This document shows positions 9,601 through 17,469 of a DNA stretch of 64,000 nucleotides, piece by piece; within the stretch, counting starts at the first letter, position 1, and each line of letters opens with the position of its first letter. The notes below the pieces were generated by a model that made no database searches, had not been told where the DNA came from, and saw nothing but the letters and a program-made list of their open reading frames with translations. This DNA comes from Bryobacteraceae bacterium (GTDB lineage: Bacteria > Acidobacteriota > Terriglobia > Bryobacterales > Bryobacteraceae). The translations under genes and the position numbers were made by a program. Where the stretch lies: contig JAIEPW010000011.1 in the NCBI GenBank assembly GCA_019748195.1, positions 62,001 through 126,000 on the forward strand, written 5' to 3'.

Positions 9601-9800
9601 GGGCACTGGAAGATGCCGTCGGCGCCGGTAGTCGCCGCGATCCGGAACTCGGTAGCCATGTTGCGGCAAAGCACCGAGGCGCCCGAAACCACCGCCTCCG
9701 ACGCATCCACCACGGTTCCGCCGATTCGCCCATTCGCCTGAGCCATCAACCCGGCGGGAAGAAGAAGCACGCCGCACGTCAGCCACCTGAAAGTCGTCAC
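6600..9800 (-). CDS. Oar-like TonB-dependent receptor with N-terminal carboxypeptidase-regulatory domain
   Basis: A 1066-residue outer-membrane protein typical of acidobacteria. It has a signal peptide (MTTFRWLTCGVLLLPAGLMA), an Ig-like CarboxypepD_reg domain with GRIGGTVVDASEAVVSGA (about residues 24-105), a TonB plug-like region with LPLNGRNPLQLVTLTAGA, and a long beta-barrel ending in FQFGLKLLF with a terminal Phe. Family members are presumed to take up or bind large oligosaccharides or peptides. It is the first gene of an operon with the isomerase and FAD oxidase, and diverges from the MFS gene across 95 bp containing an inverted repeat. The ligand is inferred only from neighbours. Confidence 0.92.
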   Translation of the reverse strand: MTTFRWLTCGVLLLPAGLMAQANGRIGGTVVDASEAVVSGASVLCRNMATEFRIAATTGADGIFQCPELPIGRYEVSVTANGFQKLVNRDIDLQTNQVLSLRLVLKVGAVTESVEVTADALSVQTESSTVQTTVAARQMQELPLNGRNPLQLVTLTAGAQLTDAGTIAGQQDNRGLTVNGLRATQNNFRLDGGNYTNRFFGSAPIMPNPDTLEEFTVQSSNYGARNSGAGAVIEMTTRSGTNQFHGSAFEFLRNTRLNARNFFQIERPPFKLNQFGGTFGGPIVKDRTFFFYSYQGTIQRSTPSPVSFQTLTAQQRRGDFSDVSNAVINPATGQAFPGNRIPEAQLDRLALTVMNKWIPLPNRGNLYVSAQNRNIDDHQHLVKIDHQFNDKNRLSGRYFLDDYDFQRPFNAPLGFFAANTFRNQSLTLRDTHVFTPNLTFTFTGNFGRFARTQEPQAPGLETLQDLGANVPLGGGPLSVFPGVRVMIPGFFNLFSGGALIQIPTTFDYHFAFVQVKGRHTMQYGFDLQADRMYTLDASFTPGTWFFDGSRTRSAAVPGSGFALADFLLGLPQRTEQDAGRTNDLREKKYHFFFQDDWKVNRRLTLNLGIRYEPWLPPYDLKFNLVGFVPGQQSTVAPNAPRGLVYPGDQGIPPSVFKRDWNNFAPRFGFAYDVTGAAKTIIRGGYGWFYIDPALTLYTRTVSTQPAALTIINPNPASFANPYSNYPGGNPFPQARVTPDRFANYRFILPVTGGALEPATRSGYTQNWNLTLERQWGGDLLTSIAYVGNLGVKILAARQLNPAVPGPGATAANVNARRLYPGIGSMEFASNFQSSNYHALQFNVSKRMRRGLLLLGNYVWSKVIDNSSSTVEGDGSWPLNPFNLRQSRGVGDFDTTHRGTISFVYDIPKIENGNGFVKAIVNDWQINGIFIARSGLPFTVTSGADRAFAGMPNSFADQIGDPTRPDGVDPVLRWFNIDAFRQATAGTFGNVGRNSLRGPGAATLDLSVFRNIPITERFRVQFRAESFNVANRANFQNPNGNRAAGTFGRITGADDPRVFQFGLKLLF

Positions 9801-9831
9801 CAGAACCCCCTAGGTTCGTCGCAATCTCGTG

Positions 9832-9859
9832 AAACTGCTTTGATCTTCAATAGCAGTTT
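9832..9859. promoter_or_regulatory. perfect 8-bp inverted repeat in a divergent promoter, candidate operator
   Basis: AAACTGCT (9832-9839) and AGCAGTTT (9852-9859) form a perfect inverted repeat separated by 12 bases. It sits between the divergent Oar receptor and MFS transporter genes, about 32 bp from the receptor start and 37 bp from the MFS start. The position fits a dimeric repressor or activator controlling both transcripts. No regulator gene is adjacent. Confidence 0.45.
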
Positions 9860-9895
9860 GCCGCCCTGGAGTCAAACAAAAGCTTTCGATGGTTT

Positions 9896-11185
9896 ATGAT
9901 TGGCGCTGGTCTCTTCATGAGCGCTCCCCTCCCCGGCTCACCAGTCATGCCACCCGTTTACCGTCAAGTTCGCTGGTGGGTGCTGGCCCTACTGTTCCTG
10001 GTCACGGTGATCAACTTCGTGGACCGCCAGGCGCTTTCGATCGTGGCCCCGATCCTGCGAGAGAAGCTGAACCTGAGCGTTCAGGACTACAGCCAGATTG
10101 TCGCCGGCTTCGCCTTTGGGATGCTGGTGGGCGAGTTCCCGATGGGCTGGCTGATGGATCGCTTCGGCGTCCGCCTGATCCTGCCGTTCGCGGTGGTGTG
10201 GTGGTCCATCGGGAACGGTCTGCATGCCCTGGGGGCCACCAAGTGGCAGTTCGCGGCGTTGCGCTTCTGGCTGGGGACCGGCGAGTGCGCCAATTTCTCG
10301 GGCGGCGTCAAGGTCGTCCAGCAGTGGTTCCCGCCCAAGGAACGAGCCTTCGCGGCGGGAGTATTCAACGGCGGAGCAACCATCGGCAGCATCATCGCGC
10401 CGCCGCTGCTGGTATTGATCACGACGCAACTGGGCTGGCAGATGGCGTTCATTCTGCCCAGCGCTTTCGGCGTCCTATGGGTCATTGCCTGGCGCGCCGT
10501 GTATCGCGAACCTCAAAGGCACCCGCATCTGAGCTCGGCCGAAGCGGCGTACATCACCGCCGGAACCCCAACCGATGAAGCCGAGCCTTCCAATCTGGAA
10601 TTGCTGCGCCGTAAGGACGTGTGGGCGCTGATGCTATGCCGCATGATCGCCGGACCGGTGCCGCAGTTCTACCTGTTCTGGCTGCCTGAGTATCTGTATC
10701 GGGAGCGCGGTCTGAGCCTTACCTCGATCGGTCTGTTCGCCTGGATCCCCTTCCTTTTTGGCGATCTTGGCAGCGTCGGCGGGGGATGGCTGGCCGGCAA
10801 GCTGATCCAGCGGGGCTGGACGGTAAGCAACGCGCGCAAGTTCGTCATGTGGGCCGGCGCGATCTGCTGCCTCTTCGGCTTCGGAGTCACCGCGGCGGGC
10901 ACCGCGGCGTCCGCCATCGCGCTGATCTGCGTGGTGCTGCTAGGGCACTACGCATTCTCGGCGAACATGTTCGCGCGCGTCTCGGACCTTACCCCTTCCG
11001 CGGCGGTCAGCCGCGTCACCGGGCTGACTGGCGTGTCGCAGCACATCAGCAATTCCGGATTCCAACTACTGATCGGCTGGCTGGTGACGTACTTCGGCTA
11101 CGGCCAGGTGTTCGCGATCACGGCGGTGGCGCCGGCCATTGCCGTGGCGATTCTGTTCGGCCTCACGAAGCATCGCCGGGAATAA
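9896..11185 (+). CDS. MFS transporter, anion:cation symporter (hexuronate-like) family
   Basis: A 429-residue inner-membrane protein with twelve predicted hydrophobic segments. NFVDRQALSIVAPILR in the first helix and PMGWLMDRFGVR in the 2-3 loop are MFS signatures; the pattern of the first half resembles ExuT/ACS-family sugar-acid symporters. It likely imports an organic anion such as a hexuronate or related acid, which suits the neighbouring sugar-acid genes. ATG 9896 is the first start; ATG 9917 or 9947 are alternatives because the segment between is poorly hydrophobic. Its 3' end overlaps the convergent oxidoreductase by 23 bp. Confidence 0.88.
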   Translation: MIGAGLFMSAPLPGSPVMPPVYRQVRWWVLALLFLVTVINFVDRQALSIVAPILREKLNLSVQDYSQIVAGFAFGMLVGEFPMGWLMDRFGVRLILPFAVVWWSIGNGLHALGATKWQFAALRFWLGTGECANFSGGVKVVQQWFPPKERAFAAGVFNGGATIGSIIAPPLLVLITTQLGWQMAFILPSAFGVLWVIAWRAVYREPQRHPHLSSAEAAYITAGTPTDEAEPSNLELLRRKDVWALMLCRMIAGPVPQFYLFWLPEYLYRERGLSLTSIGLFAWIPFLFGDLGSVGGGWLAGKLIQRGWTVSNARKFVMWAGAICCLFGFGVTAAGTAASAIALICVVLLGHYAFSANMFARVSDLTPSAAVSRVTGLTGVSQHISNSGFQLLIGWLVTYFGYGQVFAITAVAPAIAVAILFGLTKHRRE

Positions 11186-12191
11186 TGCGATCGAGAACCC
11201 GCTGCGCCTCCAGACCGTCGCCAAAACCTGGAGACAACGGATCGCCCTTCTTCAGCGCGATCAGGAACTGGCGCAGCGTCGCGATGAAGGTGTGCTCGTA
11301 ACCGGCGGGGTGACCCGGCTTCCAGAATTCCGTGGGCGCGATCCGGCGGCGAATTCCGGATCCGTCGCTCTCGGCGTAGGTCAGTGCGTTGAAATCCTCC
11401 AGGTCGAAACGCAGCATGCCCTTGGAGCCTTGGATCTCGAAGAAGTTCCGGTTGCGGTACCCGGTAGCGTATCGCGAGGCTTCCAGGGTCCCGATGCTGC
11501 CATTGGCAAATCGCACGGCGGCCGCAGCCGCGTCGTCCACATCGCGACCCGGCGCGAAAGTGGCATGGAGTGACCGGATCTCGGCGATGGGGCCGTTCAG
11601 CCACAGAGCGGCGTCGATGGAATGGCTCATCAGGTCCAGTGCGACGCCGCCTCCGGCGATGGCGCGATCGGTCTTCCAGGACGCGGGGCGCGAGGAATCG
11701 ATCCCCCACTCCTGCAGGTACTGCGCGCGGAAGTGATACACCCGCCCCACGAGACCCTCGTCGATCATCTTGCGCGCGAGCTGCACCGCCGGCGCCTGCC
11801 GGTAGTTGAACCAGACGCCGTTGGGGACGCCGGCGGCGGTGAGAACCATGCGCTCGGCATCGGCTAACGAAACCGCCAGCGGCTTCTCGACCAGCACGAT
11901 CTTGCCCGCCTGCGCGGCGGCGATCGCAATCTCGGCGTGCCGCGCGTTGGGCAACGCGATGTCCACAATGTCGATATCCGGGCGGGCGATCACCGCGCGC
12001 CAATCCGTGGATACCTCTCGCCACCCCCACTGGGCCGCCGCGGCTTGGAGCTTCGCCAGATCCCGCCCGCACAGGACCGCCATCTCCAGCTCGTACGGCA
12101 ACTTGAAGAAGAACGGGGCTTGCCGGTAGGCGTTGGAATGCGCGCGGCCCATGAAACCCGCCCCCAGCAAGGCTACTCGCAGCTTGTTCAT
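11163..12191 (-). CDS. Gfo/Idh/MocA family oxidoreductase (cytoplasmic)
   Basis: A 342-residue NAD(P)-dependent sugar or inositol dehydrogenase-like protein. The Rossmann motif LLGAGFMGRAHSNAY is at residues 8-22, and the EKPLAVSLADAERM segment carries the conserved EKP lysine. WKTDRAIAGGGVALDLMSHSID matches the C-terminal dimerisation and substrate domain. No signal peptide is present, unlike the paralogue at 15439. ATG 12191 overlaps the TGA of the upstream DUF4380-like gene (ATGA), indicating a two-gene operon. The longer frame upstream lies inside that neighbour and was not used. Substrate unknown. Confidence 0.9.
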   Translation of the reverse strand: MNKLRVALLGAGFMGRAHSNAYRQAPFFFKLPYELEMAVLCGRDLAKLQAAAAQWGWREVSTDWRAVIARPDIDIVDIALPNARHAEIAIAAAQAGKIVLVEKPLAVSLADAERMVLTAAGVPNGVWFNYRQAPAVQLARKMIDEGLVGRVYHFRAQYLQEWGIDSSRPASWKTDRAIAGGGVALDLMSHSIDAALWLNGPIAEIRSLHATFAPGRDVDDAAAAAVRFANGSIGTLEASRYATGYRNRNFFEIQGSKGMLRFDLEDFNALTYAESDGSGIRRRIAPTEFWKPGHPAGYEHTFIATLRQFLIALKKGDPLSPGFGDGLEAQRVLDRIIPGDAS

Positions 12192-13084
12192 AGCAGCGGC
12201 GCGATCACGCGATCCAGTTCCTCGTCCGTCCATTCCGCGAGCGCCACGCCGCGATGCAGGCTCCAACGCTCTTCGTGCGTCACCGATTCGCCCGGCGCGA
12301 GCGTCACCAGCGGTCCCAGTGTCTCCAGTTCCAGCATGTGCTGGTTAGTGAACACCTCAAAGGAGCAGCCCATGTCGGGATAGGTGGCGCCCGACACTCC
12401 GGTGGACCGCTTGATGAACAGATGATCGGCGAGTAGATACGCGCCCCAGGTTTGCTCCAGAAAGCCGCCGGCTTTATTCGGGCCGCGCTCCGGATCTTGT
12501 TGCAGTGCATAGTACTTACGCAGCAGGCGCCAGCGGGGGTCCGTCAGGTCTGTGTAAGGCCACAAGATCAACGCGCCGTTGGGCAGCAGGTCGCGCGGGT
12601 GTTCGCCCTTGGGCGGGAACGCCGAAATCCCCCAGCCACCGGGCGCCATCTGCGTCAGCGCCCAGGGCGCCAGCAGCATGGACGACGGTCCAGAATTGGT
12701 CACCTGATGACGGATTCCGACCGCCGCGCCTCGCATCGCGATCGTCATCTGCTTCACCAGGCCGCTGGCCGGTTCTAGAGTTCCGGTGGCGACGACGGAA
12801 TCGGCTTGCACGTCCACTTGGACGGGCGCGGTATCGTTCACCCACGTGATATCCGGTATTTCAGGCGCCACCCACAGCCGGTGTCCTCCGCGGATCCGGG
12901 CGGCCGGCGCTTCGGGAGGGTCGGGGGCGAAGATTTTGAACAGGTTAGGCCCGTTGACAAAGCCAAAACGCATTACTCTGGGACCAAAACCTCGCGGGAC
13001 TACGAGGTCCACAACGCCGTTCTCGATTCGCACGCAATCCGGCCAATGTTCAAAACGGGTGGTTTCGGCCACCAGTCTGGTCAT
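12188..13084 (-). CDS. DUF4380-like protein (aldose-epimerase-like beta fold)
   Basis: A 298-residue protein that begins with a short helix, then IENGVVDLVVPRGFGPRVMRFG, a pattern seen in DUF4380 proteins and reminiscent of galactose mutarotases. QVTNSGPSSMLLAPWALTQMAPGG and later beta-rich segments fit a beta-sandwich carbohydrate-binding fold. No signal peptide is seen. ATG 13084 was preferred; ATG 13138 would add 18 residues and overlap the divergent aldehyde dehydrogenase start. It is translationally coupled to the Gfo/Idh gene. A mutarotase or sugar-binding role is inference only. Confidence 0.7.
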   Translation of the reverse strand: MTRLVAETTRFEHWPDCVRIENGVVDLVVPRGFGPRVMRFGFVNGPNLFKIFAPDPPEAPAARIRGGHRLWVAPEIPDITWVNDTAPVQVDVQADSVVATGTLEPASGLVKQMTIAMRGAAVGIRHQVTNSGPSSMLLAPWALTQMAPGGWGISAFPPKGEHPRDLLPNGALILWPYTDLTDPRWRLLRKYYALQQDPERGPNKAGGFLEQTWGAYLLADHLFIKRSTGVSGATYPDMGCSFEVFTNQHMLELETLGPLVTLAPGESVTHEERWSLHRGVALAEWTDEELDRVIAPLL

Positions 13085-13136
13085 GGCCGCCACTATAGCA
13101 TCGGGATCGGGTGTACCCTGGAGGTCACTGGGAAAC

Positions 13137-14576
13137 ATGGCAATCGCGGCGCAAGTGGATCGGCATCCGCTGTTCATCGGCGGAGAATGGGTGGAAAGCG
13201 GGCGCCTGTTCGAGGTCAAGCTTCCGTTTGACGGCGCCCTGGTGGCGCAGGTGCATGAGGCGGACGAAGCTCTGCTGGAACGCGCGATCGCCTCCGCCCG
13301 CGAAGGCGCGTCCGCGATGGCCAAGCTCAGCAACTTCGAGCGCGCCGAGTTGTTGATGCGCATCCACGATGTTGTAAGGCGGGACCTTGCGGAGTTCGGG
13401 CGGTTGGTTTGCCTGGAGACCGGCAAGCCCATAAGAGAAGCGCGAGTGGAAGCGGAGCGATCCCTGCAGACGCTGATCGCGTCCGCGCACGAAGCGCGCC
13501 AGTTGCACGGCGAGGTGGTCCCTATCGACGCCGCGCCCATCGGCAAGGGCCGCATGGCGATGACAGTCCGGGAGCCGGTGGGCGTGATCGGGGCGATCAC
13601 CCCGTTCAACGTGCCCATGAATCTGGCGCTTCACAAGATCGGCCCGGCGCTGGCGGCGGGCAACGCAGTGGTGCACAAGCCCGCGGAGAAGACGCCGCTC
13701 AGCGCGCTGCGATTGGCGAGGGCCATCGAAGAAGCGGGCGCGCCGCGCGGCGCGTATAACCTGGTGAACGGATATGGTCCCGTCCTGGGACCACGGATGG
13801 CCACGCATCCGGGGATCGACATGCTCACGTTCACGGGCAGCGCCGCGGTGGGCAAGTCGCTGAAGGCCGCCGCCGGGATGAAGAAGGTCACGCTGGAGCT
13901 CGGCAACAATTCCGCGGCCATCCTGGAGCCGGACACGGACCTGGACTGGGCGGTGCCGCGCTGCGCCGCGGGAGCGTTCGCGCACAGCGGGCAGGTATGC
14001 ATTTCGGTGCAGCGGATTTACGTTCATGAGTCGATCTCGGCTGCGTTTCTGGATCGATACCGGCAGGCCGCGGAAGCCATGAAGCTGGGGCATCCGCTGG
14101 AGGAGTCCACCGAGATCTCGTCGCTGATCAACGAAGCCGCCGCGGAGCGTGTGAAAAGCTGGATCGACGAGGCAGCGCGGTCGGGAGCGAAGGTGGTTAC
14201 CGGCGGTACGCGATCCCGCGCCACGATTCCGCCTACGATCGTGACCGGCGTACCTGACAGCGGGCGCCTGTCGTGTGATGAAGTGTTCGGGCCGGTGGTG
14301 GTGGTACACACGTATCGCGACCTGGAAGACGCGATCGCGCGAACGAATGCCGGGCCTTACGGCCTGCAGGCGGGCATCTTCACGCGCGACATCGAGCGCG
14401 CCTTCCGCGCCGCGCGGGCGCTGCGCTACGGCGGCGTTCTGATCAACGACGTCCCCATGTTCCGGGCCGACCATATGCCGTATGGCGGCGTGAAGGAGAG
14501 CGGCACGGGACGCGAAGGGCCCAAGTACGCGATCGAGGAAATGAGCGAGCTGAAAATCATCGTATGGAAAGTGTGA
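13137..14576 (+). CDS. NAD(P)-dependent aldehyde dehydrogenase
   Basis: A 479-residue class I/II ALDH-superfamily enzyme oxidising an aldehyde to the acid. Catalytic residues are placed as expected: Asn158 in ITPFNVP, Lys181 in VVHKPAEKTP, Glu254 in LELGNN, and nucleophile Cys288 in HSGQVC. The FTGSAAVGK nucleotide-binding loop is at 232-240. The usual ELGGN is ELGNN here. Overall patterns resemble lactaldehyde or glyceraldehyde dehydrogenases rather than CoA-acylating MmsA. ATG 13137 follows GGAGG at 13120-13124; the open frame upstream overlaps the divergent DUF4380 gene and is not coding. It heads an apparent operon running to the transaldolase at 18144. Confidence 0.93.
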   Translation: MAIAAQVDRHPLFIGGEWVESGRLFEVKLPFDGALVAQVHEADEALLERAIASAREGASAMAKLSNFERAELLMRIHDVVRRDLAEFGRLVCLETGKPIREARVEAERSLQTLIASAHEARQLHGEVVPIDAAPIGKGRMAMTVREPVGVIGAITPFNVPMNLALHKIGPALAAGNAVVHKPAEKTPLSALRLARAIEEAGAPRGAYNLVNGYGPVLGPRMATHPGIDMLTFTGSAAVGKSLKAAAGMKKVTLELGNNSAAILEPDTDLDWAVPRCAAGAFAHSGQVCISVQRIYVHESISAAFLDRYRQAAEAMKLGHPLEESTEISSLINEAAAERVKSWIDEAARSGAKVVTGGTRSRATIPPTIVTGVPDSGRLSCDEVFGPVVVVHTYRDLEDAIARTNAGPYGLQAGIFTRDIERAFRAARALRYGGVLINDVPMFRADHMPYGGVKESGTGREGPKYAIEEMSELKIIVWKV

Positions 14577-14578
14577 AG

Positions 14579-15436
14579 ATGACGCGACGAACCGCGATCG
14601 CCGCGCTCACCGCGGCCGGATCCACGCTTCAGGCGGCGGGCGGCGCCAAACCTGGATGCCAGACGAACGCATGGAAAATCAATCCGGCCAACTTCGATGA
14701 GCTGCTGGCCGTGCTCGCAAAGGTTCGGAACTTCGGTTATCAGGGCTTCGAAACCTCGTTCCGGAACGTGCAATCCCAGTTCGCCGATCCCGCCGGCGCG
14801 AAGCAGCAGTTCGCCAAGCTTGGTTTGAAGTTCTTGAACATCCATGTCTTCCTGAACGAATACGATCCCGCCACGCGCATTGCCCCGCCCGACCTGATCG
14901 AGAGAGTGGCGCGGGGCGGCGCGGCATTGCAAGCCGAGCGGCTGGTGCTGAGCGGGGGGCCGTGCGGGGAAAATGGCAAGTTCAACGCCCGGGCTGCGGC
15001 CGCCAAGTCGGCGGCGCTCAACAAAGCCGGCGAGCTGTGCCGCGGGCTGGGAATCCGCGCGGCGTATCACAACCATGGGCCTGAGTTCGCGGACGGCGGG
15101 CGGGAGATGCTCGCGCTGGCCCGTGATACGGATCCGAAGCTGGTGGATTTCGTCATCGACGCGGGGCACGGGATGAAAGCCGGCGGCGACGTCCTCGGGT
15201 TCTTTCGCGCGAATCACAAGCGGATCGCCGGGATGCATGTGCGCGACTTCCGCGGCGAGGAGCAGTTGCCGCTTGGCCAGGGTTCGTTGGACTACCAGCC
15301 GCTGGCCAAGGCGATCGGCGCGGCGAAATGGCAGGGCTGGCTGATCAATGAGGAAGAGCGCCTGAACGACGTCAAGCCCGGCGATTCGGCCATCGGGCCG
15401 GCGCGGGAATCCATGAAGCGGATCTTTGGGGTTTAA
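14579..15436 (+). CDS. Tat-signalled TIM-barrel sugar isomerase/epimerase (IolE/IolI-like)
   Basis: A 285-residue xylose-isomerase-like TIM barrel. The N-terminus MTRRTAIAALTAAGS is a twin-arginine type signal. FGYQGFETSF, IRAAYHNHGPEF and VDFVIDAGHGMKAGG mark the metal-binding barrel, and it ends GWLINEEERLN. The start at 14579 lies 2 bp after the ALDH stop and places the RR near the N-terminus; ATG 14564 is an alternative. It is a paralogue of the gene at 5764-6600. Between an ALDH and a Gfo/Idh oxidoreductase it probably isomerises or dehydrates a keto-sugar or keto-inositol; the substrate is not determinable. Confidence 0.87.
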   Translation: MTRRTAIAALTAAGSTLQAAGGAKPGCQTNAWKINPANFDELLAVLAKVRNFGYQGFETSFRNVQSQFADPAGAKQQFAKLGLKFLNIHVFLNEYDPATRIAPPDLIERVARGGAALQAERLVLSGGPCGENGKFNARAAAAKSAALNKAGELCRGLGIRAAYHNHGPEFADGGREMLALARDTDPKLVDFVIDAGHGMKAGGDVLGFFRANHKRIAGMHVRDFRGEEQLPLGQGSLDYQPLAKAIGAAKWQGWLINEEERLNDVKPGDSAIGPARESMKRIFGV

Positions 15437-15438
15437 AC

Positions 15439-16614
15439 ATGAAACGGCGCGATTTCGTTCGCGCGGCCGCGATCACGGCCGCCTCCTATTCTCGGATTTT
15501 GGGCGCAAATGACCGCCTGGGCATGGCCCTGATCGGCACGGGACGCCGCGGCCGCGAAGTGATGCGAGCCCTATTGGAGACCCGCCAGGTGGATCTGGTG
15601 GGCCTCTGCGACATCTACGACGTGCAACTGGAGCGCGCGCGGCAGATGCTCGGCAAGGCGCAGCACGAATCCGGAAGGCACGAGGAGATTCTGGCGCGTC
15701 CCGGCGTGGACGCGGTGCTGATCGCCACCCCAGACCACTGGCACCTGGATATGGCGCTGGATGCGCTGAAGGCTCGCAAGCACGTGCTGCTGGAAAAGCC
15801 GGCCGTGCATCAGCATGAGGAGGGCGCGGAGCTGTATCGCGCGGCGAAGCTCAGCGATCGGATGGTGATGGTGGGCACGCAGCAGCGCTCCGGACCTCAC
15901 TACAAGCGGGCTAAGGAGGAGATCTTCGCCCAGAACAAGCTGGGCAAGATTCTCTTTGTCCGAACCGCCTGGCATGATTTCGGCTGGCAGGCTCGCCAGA
16001 TTCCGGATGAACCCAAGCCGGCGAATCTCGACTGGGTGCGCTTCCTGGGCAAGACCCCGTACTTCGAGTACAAGAAAGCGCGCTACGATTCCTGGCGATA
16101 TTTCCCGGAGTATGGCGGTGGGATTCTGTGCGACATTTTGAACCACTGGGCTGACGTAGCGGTGTGGATGATGAACGACGCGACGCCCGTGGACGCGGTG
16201 GCCACCGGAGGCATCTATCACGCGCGCGACGGACGGGTGAATCCGGACACGGCCAACGCCATCATTCGCTACTCCAGCGGCTGGAATCTCTCGTTCGAGT
16301 CTACCGTGTGGCCGCTCGAGAATCCGCGGCCCAGCGTCGAATTCCTGGGCACGGAAGGCACGCTGGACATCGCGCGCAGCGATTACATCTTCAAGCCAAG
16401 GAAGGCGCAGCCGGTGCAGGTGAAGGCCGAAGGCCCCCTGGAGCTAGCGCAGGCTCGCAATTTCGTGGACGCCTGCCTGAAGGGGGCCAAGCTGAACTCC
16501 GATGTGACCACGGGGCTCGCCGGGCTGCTGCCGTGCCACATGGCGCGCGCCGCGTACTGGACCGGAAAGCGCATGCGCTACGATGCCGAACGCAACCAGA
16601 TCGTGACAAGCTGA
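15439..16614 (+). CDS. Tat-exported Gfo/Idh/MocA family oxidoreductase
   Basis: A 391-residue NAD(P)-binding oxidoreductase with a twin-arginine signal (MKRRDFVRAAAITAAS) and the Rossmann motif ALIGTGRRGREV. HVLLEKPAVH carries the EKP lysine, and DILNHWADVAVWMMND provides the second-domain histidine pattern of the family. Tat-exported members are common in acidobacteria and planctomycetes and are thought to carry their nucleotide tightly bound in the periplasm. It lies 2 bp after the TIM-barrel gene, so the two proteins likely act on the same pathway and in the same compartment. Confidence 0.9.
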   Translation: MKRRDFVRAAAITAASYSRILGANDRLGMALIGTGRRGREVMRALLETRQVDLVGLCDIYDVQLERARQMLGKAQHESGRHEEILARPGVDAVLIATPDHWHLDMALDALKARKHVLLEKPAVHQHEEGAELYRAAKLSDRMVMVGTQQRSGPHYKRAKEEIFAQNKLGKILFVRTAWHDFGWQARQIPDEPKPANLDWVRFLGKTPYFEYKKARYDSWRYFPEYGGGILCDILNHWADVAVWMMNDATPVDAVATGGIYHARDGRVNPDTANAIIRYSSGWNLSFESTVWPLENPRPSVEFLGTEGTLDIARSDYIFKPRKAQPVQVKAEGPLELAQARNFVDACLKGAKLNSDVTTGLAGLLPCHMARAAYWTGKRMRYDAERNQIVTS

Positions 16615-16635
16615 GAGGAAGGAAAGATAACGCAA

Positions 16636-17448
16636 ATGTCTACAGTCCTGAACCCTGCTCCGGCGGAATCCGCCGGGTCTGAGTCGGCCGTGCGGCCCGC
16701 GGTGCTGGTGCGCGCCACCGATGCCGGCGTCACCTTCCGGCAGAGATTCACGCCCGCGACATCCAACCTGCGATTTCTGAGTTGCGGCGAATTCACGCTG
16801 CCGCCGCGATCCGAATCGCAGAGCTACTGCCTTCCCCGGCAGGAGAGCCTGCTATTCCAGTGGGAGGAGACATCGATCGTCGCCGTGAACGGCAGATCGT
16901 ATTCGCTCGCCCCATACGACACGCTGTACATTCCGCGCGGGGCGGAGTTCACGCTCGCCAACCCGGACCATGCCGCGACGGCGAAACTGATTCAGACCTC
17001 GGCCCCGGCGGAGAACATCCACCCGGTGCATCATTCCATTTGGAAGGAGATCTCGCGCCGGGAGGACCGGATCCGCCACCTGAAGGGCAAAGACGTCTTC
17101 CTGATGTTCGACGTCGGCGAGCCGGCGGACAAGCTGGTGGCCGGATACACCTTCTTTCAGCCTTACCAGCGTTCCTGGCCGCCGCACAATCACACCGACC
17201 AGGAAGAGGTCTACATCTTCATCAACGGCAAGGGCTCGATGGAGGTCTACGAATCGCCTGAAACGCTCAGTTTCGTCCATAGCGTCGACCGCGGCGACAT
17301 GGTGACCATCCCGTTCCTGAATTACCACCCGGTGTTCAGCCAGAAGGATCCGCTGGAGTTTATCTGGTGCATCGCCGGCGAACGCTACTGGGTTGGCGAC
17401 AAGAACAAGGACTTCATGAAGGGCGACACCGGCCCGATTACGACGTAG
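16636..17448 (+). CDS. KduI/IolB-like two-domain cupin isomerase
   Basis: A 270-residue bicupin without signal peptide. The C-terminal cupin shows the metal ligands PPHNHTDQEEVYIF and YHPVFS, as in IolB (5-deoxy-glucuronate isomerase) and KduI (5-keto-4-deoxyuronate isomerase). These enzymes open or isomerise deoxy-uronic acids during inositol or pectin breakdown. About 25 residues of Ala/Ser-rich N-terminus precede the first cupin. A GAGAGGAAGG sequence at 16612-16622 serves as ribosome site. With neighbouring IolE-like and IolG-like genes this points to inositol- or uronate-type catabolism, though iolC and iolD are missing. Confidence 0.82.
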   Translation: MSTVLNPAPAESAGSESAVRPAVLVRATDAGVTFRQRFTPATSNLRFLSCGEFTLPPRSESQSYCLPRQESLLFQWEETSIVAVNGRSYSLAPYDTLYIPRGAEFTLANPDHAATAKLIQTSAPAENIHPVHHSIWKEISRREDRIRHLKGKDVFLMFDVGEPADKLVAGYTFFQPYQRSWPPHNHTDQEEVYIFINGKGSMEVYESPETLSFVHSVDRGDMVTIPFLNYHPVFSQKDPLEFIWCIAGERYWVGDKNKDFMKGDTGPITT

Positions 17449-17469
17449 AAGGAAGAGGAACGCGCACCC

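Noticed and set aside
9896-9946. Short N-terminal segment of the MFS gene as a separate leader peptide
   Set aside because: It is in frame with the transporter and has no stop; it only reflects uncertainty among three ATG starts.
12786-13136. 117-codon N-terminal extension of the aldehyde dehydrogenase
   Set aside because: It lies inside the divergent DUF4380-like gene, lacks ALDH character, and ATG 13137 gives the normal family start.
13085-13618. Upstream extension of the DUF4380-like frame
   Set aside because: It is antisense to the aldehyde dehydrogenase and reads as low-complexity Ser/Arg sequence.
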